Shown here one piece after another: positions 63,701 to 64,000 of a DNA stretch of 64,000 bases. Position 1 is the stretch's first letter. The number at the start of each line of letters is the position of its first letter. The notes beneath the pieces were generated by a model that ran no database searches, had not been told where the DNA came from, and was given only the letters and a program-made list of their open reading frames with translations. The stretch is from Aliikangiella marina (lineage in GTDB: Bacteria > Pseudomonadota > Gammaproteobacteria > Enterobacterales > Kangiellaceae): assembly GCF_007004765.1 (NCBI RefSeq), contig NZ_VIKR01000005.1, forward strand, positions 482,274 to 546,273, given 5' to 3'. The translations under genes were made by a program, and so were the position numbers.

Positions 63701-64000
63701 AAACTTCCGGCAGCAATACAACGACGACAATATATATCGACAAAGAGTACGAGCGAGTAACTGAAAATGGTCAGACAACGCACAAGGCTTATGTTGATGA
63801 TATCGCAGTGGTGAGTCAGGCTGCTGGTTCAAGCTCTAAAACGACAACTTACTTCCATCGTGATCGTTTAGGTTCAATGATTGCGACGGTAAATAGTAGT
63901 GGTTATGTGATTAAAGGTCACAGCTATGACCCATTTGGTAAACCGCGCGACCAGCGAATGCGAGATAATGCTTATAGTCAGGTCAGTACTAACATACTTA
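57748..64000 (+). CDS. Secreted SpvB/FG-GAP/RHS-repeat giant protein (3' end beyond window)
   Basis: Open for 2084 codons from an ATG with AGGGA seven bases upstream, and still open at the edge. Sec signal peptide 1-24 (VLLMALSVLVVVPVFNASA). Two fibronectin type III-like domains follow (about 33-120 and 150-232, each ending in YRFRVIACNS or YQYRVRACNS). An SpvB/TcaC-type N-terminal region starts near 250 (GQAGVSGGAATYSIPVAVPPGRAGMQPSVSIGYSS). FG-GAP/VCBS-like acidic motifs recur at about 564-990 (DTDGDGEK, DINRDGKPDYD, DLNGDGISDFY, DIDNDGRDE). RHS/YD repeats run from about 1385 (YFDYDNFGRIEKA, YDELGRKLFE, YDGMGNPI) to the RHS core RDRLGSMIATVNSSG...YDPFGKPRDQR at the edge. The variable C-terminal, often a toxin, is outside the window. 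Likely polymorphic toxin or adhesive shell protein. Confidence 0.93.
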   Translation, partial: MKLFSRVLLMALSVLVVVPVFNASAYVRFEIPELTPVPSTPQKVIVPTTNSTGNFTLSWQSSSNFTLGYYRVEESYNFSSWRSTGSNVSQSTTTKSFTGKLPGTYRFRVIACNSAFNTSDVCSGWGYSGYINVSSGQTAPSTPAVPLGPESSDNGNYTISWVKPSGTVSYYNLQERFNSGSWTTVVSSNVLSKSFSGKAPGNYQYRVRACNSAASSPCSSYSATKQLTVNNPELIPDATLITPSVPSQQAIGALEGQAGVSGGAATYSIPVAVPPGRAGMQPSVSIGYSSREGNGVAGIGWNLNVGGSVSRCAATMAQDGYARSVRLDNTDKLCLNGQKLVLVSGLYGQGGSEYRTELDSFARVTLNSASIGSSSSWFKVESKDGKVSYYGNTSNSKHYLGNSSIIMSWALSKVEDRTVKKNNMIFTYSEHGVGEYLMSKVEYTGENGYAGNRSVTFGYSTRPDKAHSYMAGYKSEQTKRLTTVNTYYASQLVRRYTLSYGATSSASGRTLLRSVTECAYKNSSPACLPATTFDWHEPTLGFTNQMANISGFDARTNDQIIFGPDTDGDGEKTLIYKSGLQFKTIKLDKSLNEITAKTRVSTAYGEGRDDIFLKNFSSPLAFSIDINRDGKPDYDASSNGKKALIYDDDGVSKLAVTSIPQEMTTEVGDLNGDGISDFYRHYTVGTKNTDTRVVVYYSCNTQPLITYCDQEEIYDPVDDWAANQFTDPNKIVAYIGETVSVAGDIDGNGLTDIWVLDYRGHKTHLLLLDRVSPTANLTVAKTAVSAINFNVPTNSASPHYHQFLDMNGDGLQDVLYPINDIWYYQINNGDGFNSAVNTGKNFNLTSACPVGFPGEICPGNPLRNDYQDYGFTPYNYKIPDVPYGAHFRVADIDNDGRDELLVPGEHLKTYCIDPIGSADDTIGTERNCSLHEFPWLQNHLVQWNYIDFDEGTAGVFSLNLQSTNIEARLNNLAFADVHGDGVMDAYSTVGFTWNNGQHVNGTENGLNIARNNSARPADMMVAVENGLGVKSKWNYKPLSDFVDSTGELTIYDPERLYADKHDDMFLFSSSMIVVDQFKQSNGGPTDTPSCSNDSCFSTTSYQYRGAIYNHLGRGFQGFRSIIVDSPAGIRSVTDFHQKFPHAGQIETVKTCLTSSNDDTCSISKLSETQMGYAKIDTTGRGTYWTPTAKSIASTYELNGGELVSQKTSYIGLSDPGALSTQMSINSLEAEFAYGNIKQSTSKVDSGFGVNETQTVNTFYSPSTSVWWINKLKSTAVTTKALSSGTTQNPVYNSSLDGNKTVTSYIDQYDSQGSRLPSTTRTVPSSGKTSKVISVYNSYGLPTSVTSQADGQNRTVTTSYSSDNYFVASVTNIDGTDYTNSNPTHGQPNSTTDINGLVSYFDYDNFGRIEKATPPSGTGQPVYTRFASCNQGCDGISDAKLVYKVTSYSAGTPQSSAYKDKFNRTLYTRTQGFDGSSIYTNVRYDELGRKLFESVPSRFANGLYGTEYLQYDVTGRLLRKVVDQTAGQTLDVQYAYGASAGSSLSPYRTRIVVNNDQPMYRTYSGTGQLMRTTDAKGGVTRYAYDGMGNPIVLNDAAGSSITATYNALGQKLWVNDPNMGRKDFSYTGFGEVEWETDAENNTYYYFYDGLSRLTHRYLNGTTSSQLEASFSFNTAACKAVPNSETRHDLPSGENFSRVYQYDDYCRPTGTVTNIDGDTFESTVFYDGNYGRVKGKQYPNDLVVAYEFNSYGYNNRTKNALDNTVYRQITAMDDWGNWTEASMGVYSRVSRQFHAQTGQMKHSKLKRYSSERQSVVYDSYDAYGNLTKQTVGGYGGSTYYVDSETYGYDELHRLIRSTLSLSGATQPYVEYGYDAVGNIKFKTDFSSASTSAYRVGNVAKNAGGNAGPNAVRQVLMKNGSYRNYLYDNNGNLENDGVRNIKYNAFNKPTQITVAQNSRLHPSDSSTSPGGTLRFSYGADQMRYKQVKTSGSNTTTTIYIDKEYERVTENGQTTHKAYVDDIAVVSQAAGSSSKTTTYFHRDRLGSMIATVNSSGYVIKGHSYDPFGKPRDQRMRDNAYSQVSTNIL

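Noticed and set aside
58076..63760. Several small frames on both strands
   Set aside because: All are shadows of the continuous SpvB/RHS frame, which stays open from 57748 to the window end.

Overview
The window is a contiguous piece of a gammaproteobacterial chromosome, moderately AT-rich by eye. The gene orders prmA-zinc ribbon/DUF3426-dusB-fis-purH-purD and tkt-gap-pgk-fba, together with trmB, glpE, elbB, mutY and rlmI, are typical of Gammaproteobacteria. The large envelope gene set fits a marine, protein-degrading lineage of the Kangiella/Aliikangiella kind, but that placement is inference. I saw no tRNA, rRNA, CRISPR array or prophage.

Layout. 1-2.8 kb: mutY (cut by the window edge) and an SLC13-type permease, both on the minus strand. 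3-4.8 kb: trmB and glpE facing elbB. 5-10.6 kb: a carbon block tkt, gap, pgk, fba, closed by a strong terminator. 10.9-18 kb: an overlapping membrane/AAA+ operon (RDD, SpoIIM, DUF4129, DUF4350, MoxR, DUF58). 18-25.2 kb: an Asp/Glu racemase-like gene, an HtrA protease behind a sigma-E-like promoter, a MetX-family acyltransferase, a two-component pair and a membrane-anchored DJ-1/PfpI protein. 25.4-31.5 kb: rlmI (minus) and a trans-4-hydroxyproline catabolic group (GntR regulator, DapA-like deaminase, semialdehyde dehydrogenase, epimerase) with strong palindromic operators. 31.6-38.9 kb: prmA, DUF3426 protein, dusB-fis, purH, purD. 39-42.6 kb: a RAYT-type Y1 transposase gene next to a 14-bp-period repeat tract, then a receptor Ser/Thr kinase fused to a periplasmic binding domain.

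43-57 kb holds the most unusual block: a Tat-signal TldD-like protease, a TldE/PmbA-like partner without a signal, a Tat-signal DUF4159 protein, then a second MoxR-DUF58-BatA-like-large membrane protein-membrane protein set, and a membrane-anchored DUF885 metallopeptidase. This could be an envelope peptide/protein maturation system. 57-57.7 kb is non-coding and contains a densely structured RNA-like element with mutually exclusive pairings. From 57.7 kb to the edge runs a secreted SpvB/FG-GAP/RHS giant protein, open at the right end.

The central metabolism genes are ordinary. The accessory interest lies in the two MoxR systems, the kinase-binding protein fusion, the hydroxyproline operators, the transposase-associated repeats and the structured RNA region.
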